DNA from: Ignavibacteriales bacterium CG12_big_fil_rev_8_21_14_0_65_30_8
GTDB lineage: Bacteria; Bacteroidota; Ignavibacteria; Ignavibacteriales; Ignavibacteriaceae
Assembly (NCBI GenBank): GCA_002783525.1
Contig: PFGS01000078.1
Location: forward strand, 1-9,067
Direction: 5' to 3'
Length of the DNA: 9,067 bases
Both the position numbers and the translations under genes were made by a program. The notes below the pieces were generated by a model that worked only from the letters and a program-made list of their open reading frames with translations, was not told the origin of the DNA and searched no databases. Positions 8,701 to 9,067 of the stretch are shown here, one piece after another (position 1 is the stretch's first letter; each line of letters opens with the position of its first letter).

Positions 8701-9067
8701 AAATAGCACAAAAAGAAAGATATTCTTTGCGTAAAGGTTTCAGAAATTGGATAGGTATAAATCAAAGTGTTGCTGTTGACCCGGAAACTTTTGAGGAATA
8801 TTCGTGGCAAAATATAATTATTACCGAAGAAGATATTGATACTACAGACAAGAAAAAAATAATTAAAGCTATATCTAACACATCAATATTAAGAGAAGCT
8901 ATATTTTTAATTTCAAAAGGTGTAAGGATTGGTTTAAATGATATTCTACCCGGAGGAATTTGGATAAGTCATTTGGGTACTTATCACCATAAATCTGTTT
9001 ACAGAGTCTCCGTCCAAACCAGATTGCACGGAGCATTTGATTTTGTTTTAAACTTGAATAAAAATAC
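5736..9067 (+). CDS. large AMP-binding (acyl-adenylating) multidomain protein, 3' end beyond right edge
   Basis: One open frame of 1110 codons, unfinished at the edge. Residues 1-134 are a mostly helical extension of unknown function. Residues 135 to about 675 are an ANL-superfamily adenylation domain most like long-chain acyl-CoA synthetases: phosphate-binding YTSGTTGVPKG (313-323), YLPLFHTFGR (355-364), SGFGMTEA (467-474), TGD (536-538, ATP ribose contact) and DRKKEIYKNVKGE (552-564, hinge and A8). It should activate a carboxylic acid as an acyl-AMP; whether CoA is the acceptor is unknown. Residues 680-795 look beta-rich, 803-1010 strongly helical with HEAT-like spacing, and 1060-1110 start another folded region with alternating beta-type segments. 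Ordinary acyl-CoA synthetases end near residue 600-650, so this is a fusion or a specialised family. A TGA at 5730-5732 makes the ATG at 5736 the earliest possible start; no Shine-Dalgarno is visible. No signal peptide is seen. The adenylation call is firm; the rest is unassigned. Confidence 0.88.
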   Translation, partial: MNKELLKTRDLFFAGKSALEKEQLNKILKQLNIYFEKIYTNDLFKNQKSLIPIVTDILASSFSGKLSSPLASKLNENNFYDFGNYLLQKLKSNKKEIDLLIHEYLNLIRVSEFLEKIYGDKKWEKLLKKLIVESNFTTYHLFSQRARDYKNKTLFKVLHGQTEINYSWETINNNINDYKKSFFTLLNFTNKPLVVFFTVNSLEMAQLDIACINSGITNVMIPANSVTQNITYILNQTKAEYIFVSEEKQLAKIKTIKNSLKYLKKAVLIKGSSSEDWVLSFSEFLKLKNNYKKGTIENFEKKITTRSLASIMYTSGTTGVPKGIMFTNLNIVYKRFCRALALPKISDKDRFLAYLPLFHTFGRYLEMMGSIFWGTEYVFMENPSAETMLQNMKQVKPSIFISIPKKWIELYDSICEKVDIEIESEETIKKVVEETTGGNLKWGLSAAGFLPSEIFIFFQKYEIELMSGFGMTEATGGITMTPPGRYFPNSLGKELPGIEIKLEEDGELLIKGDYVMQGYFGESKSETFTKGGWLPTGDIMQMDKNGFIEIIDRKKEIYKNVKGETVAPQKIENYFRDIDSVKQVFLVGDHRLYNTVLIFPNFDEEESKLKEINDEQLQEFFSSVIVTVNKFLAPFERIIDFRIIDRPFSDEFGELTPKSTYKRRVIEKNFKELIETMYMQNYTNLKFKSIYIRIPNWFLLEKGILNRDIIIDKNGIKVPKLNLSLKVKSEDKQNKLFKIGNYTYKIKENFIDFQALLTTPTYWLGNQSLTDFTGNSIYQWYRTDYKFDKIEFVKPNEKPKINDTVRNRIKKTLKSSEVSLEGLHYSSMLLQSSSVIDNSLAVKYLNFVLDNEVEQNYNLAVELLKRPSLASKLNYRRKMFLLAASKINKISFNIYLDKYIEHDKNLFDDKLIKEFVKNARGKDKLEAIEKILEQVLNSEKRKKGFVNTPIPSLFKLLSNYGINHPISYLKIRQLFVKYQLLDSRKEINQIAQKERYSLRKGFRNWIGINQSVAVDPETFEEYSWQNIIITEEDIDTTDKKKIIKAISNTSILREAIFLISKGVRIGLNDILPGGIWISHLGTYHHKSVYRVSVQTRLHGAFDFVLNLNKN

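Overview
The window is AT-rich (roughly 30% G+C by eye) and bacterial. A type IX secretion protein of the SprA/Sov family, a mitochondrial-like (type I) citrate synthase and the low G+C together point to the Bacteroidota/Chlorobiota side of the tree. An Ignavibacteria-like organism is my best guess. That placement is inference from gene content, not from a marker gene. I see no mobile element, CRISPR array, rRNA, tRNA or integration scar, so this reads as chromosomal backbone.

Layout. Positions 1-3481 (minus) hold the N-terminal half of sprA, which runs off the left edge. It has no ordinary start codon ahead of its hydrophobic N-terminus. Upstream on the same strand, 3612-4118, is a complete DUF985 cupin. 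A 179-bp divergent intergenic region follows, holding a possible 36-codon ORF with its own ribosome binding site. On the plus strand, 4298-5608 is a complete citrate synthase with a strong Shine-Dalgarno sequence, closed by a textbook intrinsic terminator at 5645-5678. From 5736 to the right edge (plus) is one uninterrupted reading frame of at least 1110 codons. It has a helical N-terminal extension, an acyl-adenylating (AMP-binding) domain, and more than 400 further residues that I cannot assign.

How the genes relate. Citrate synthase feeds acetyl-CoA into the TCA cycle, and the adenylating enzyme probably activates a carboxylic acid. The terminator between them argues against one operon. 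SprA is an outer-membrane protein-export component with no visible functional link to its neighbours. The parts most worth following up are the large adenylating fusion, the missing sprA start codon and the small ORF ahead of citrate synthase.
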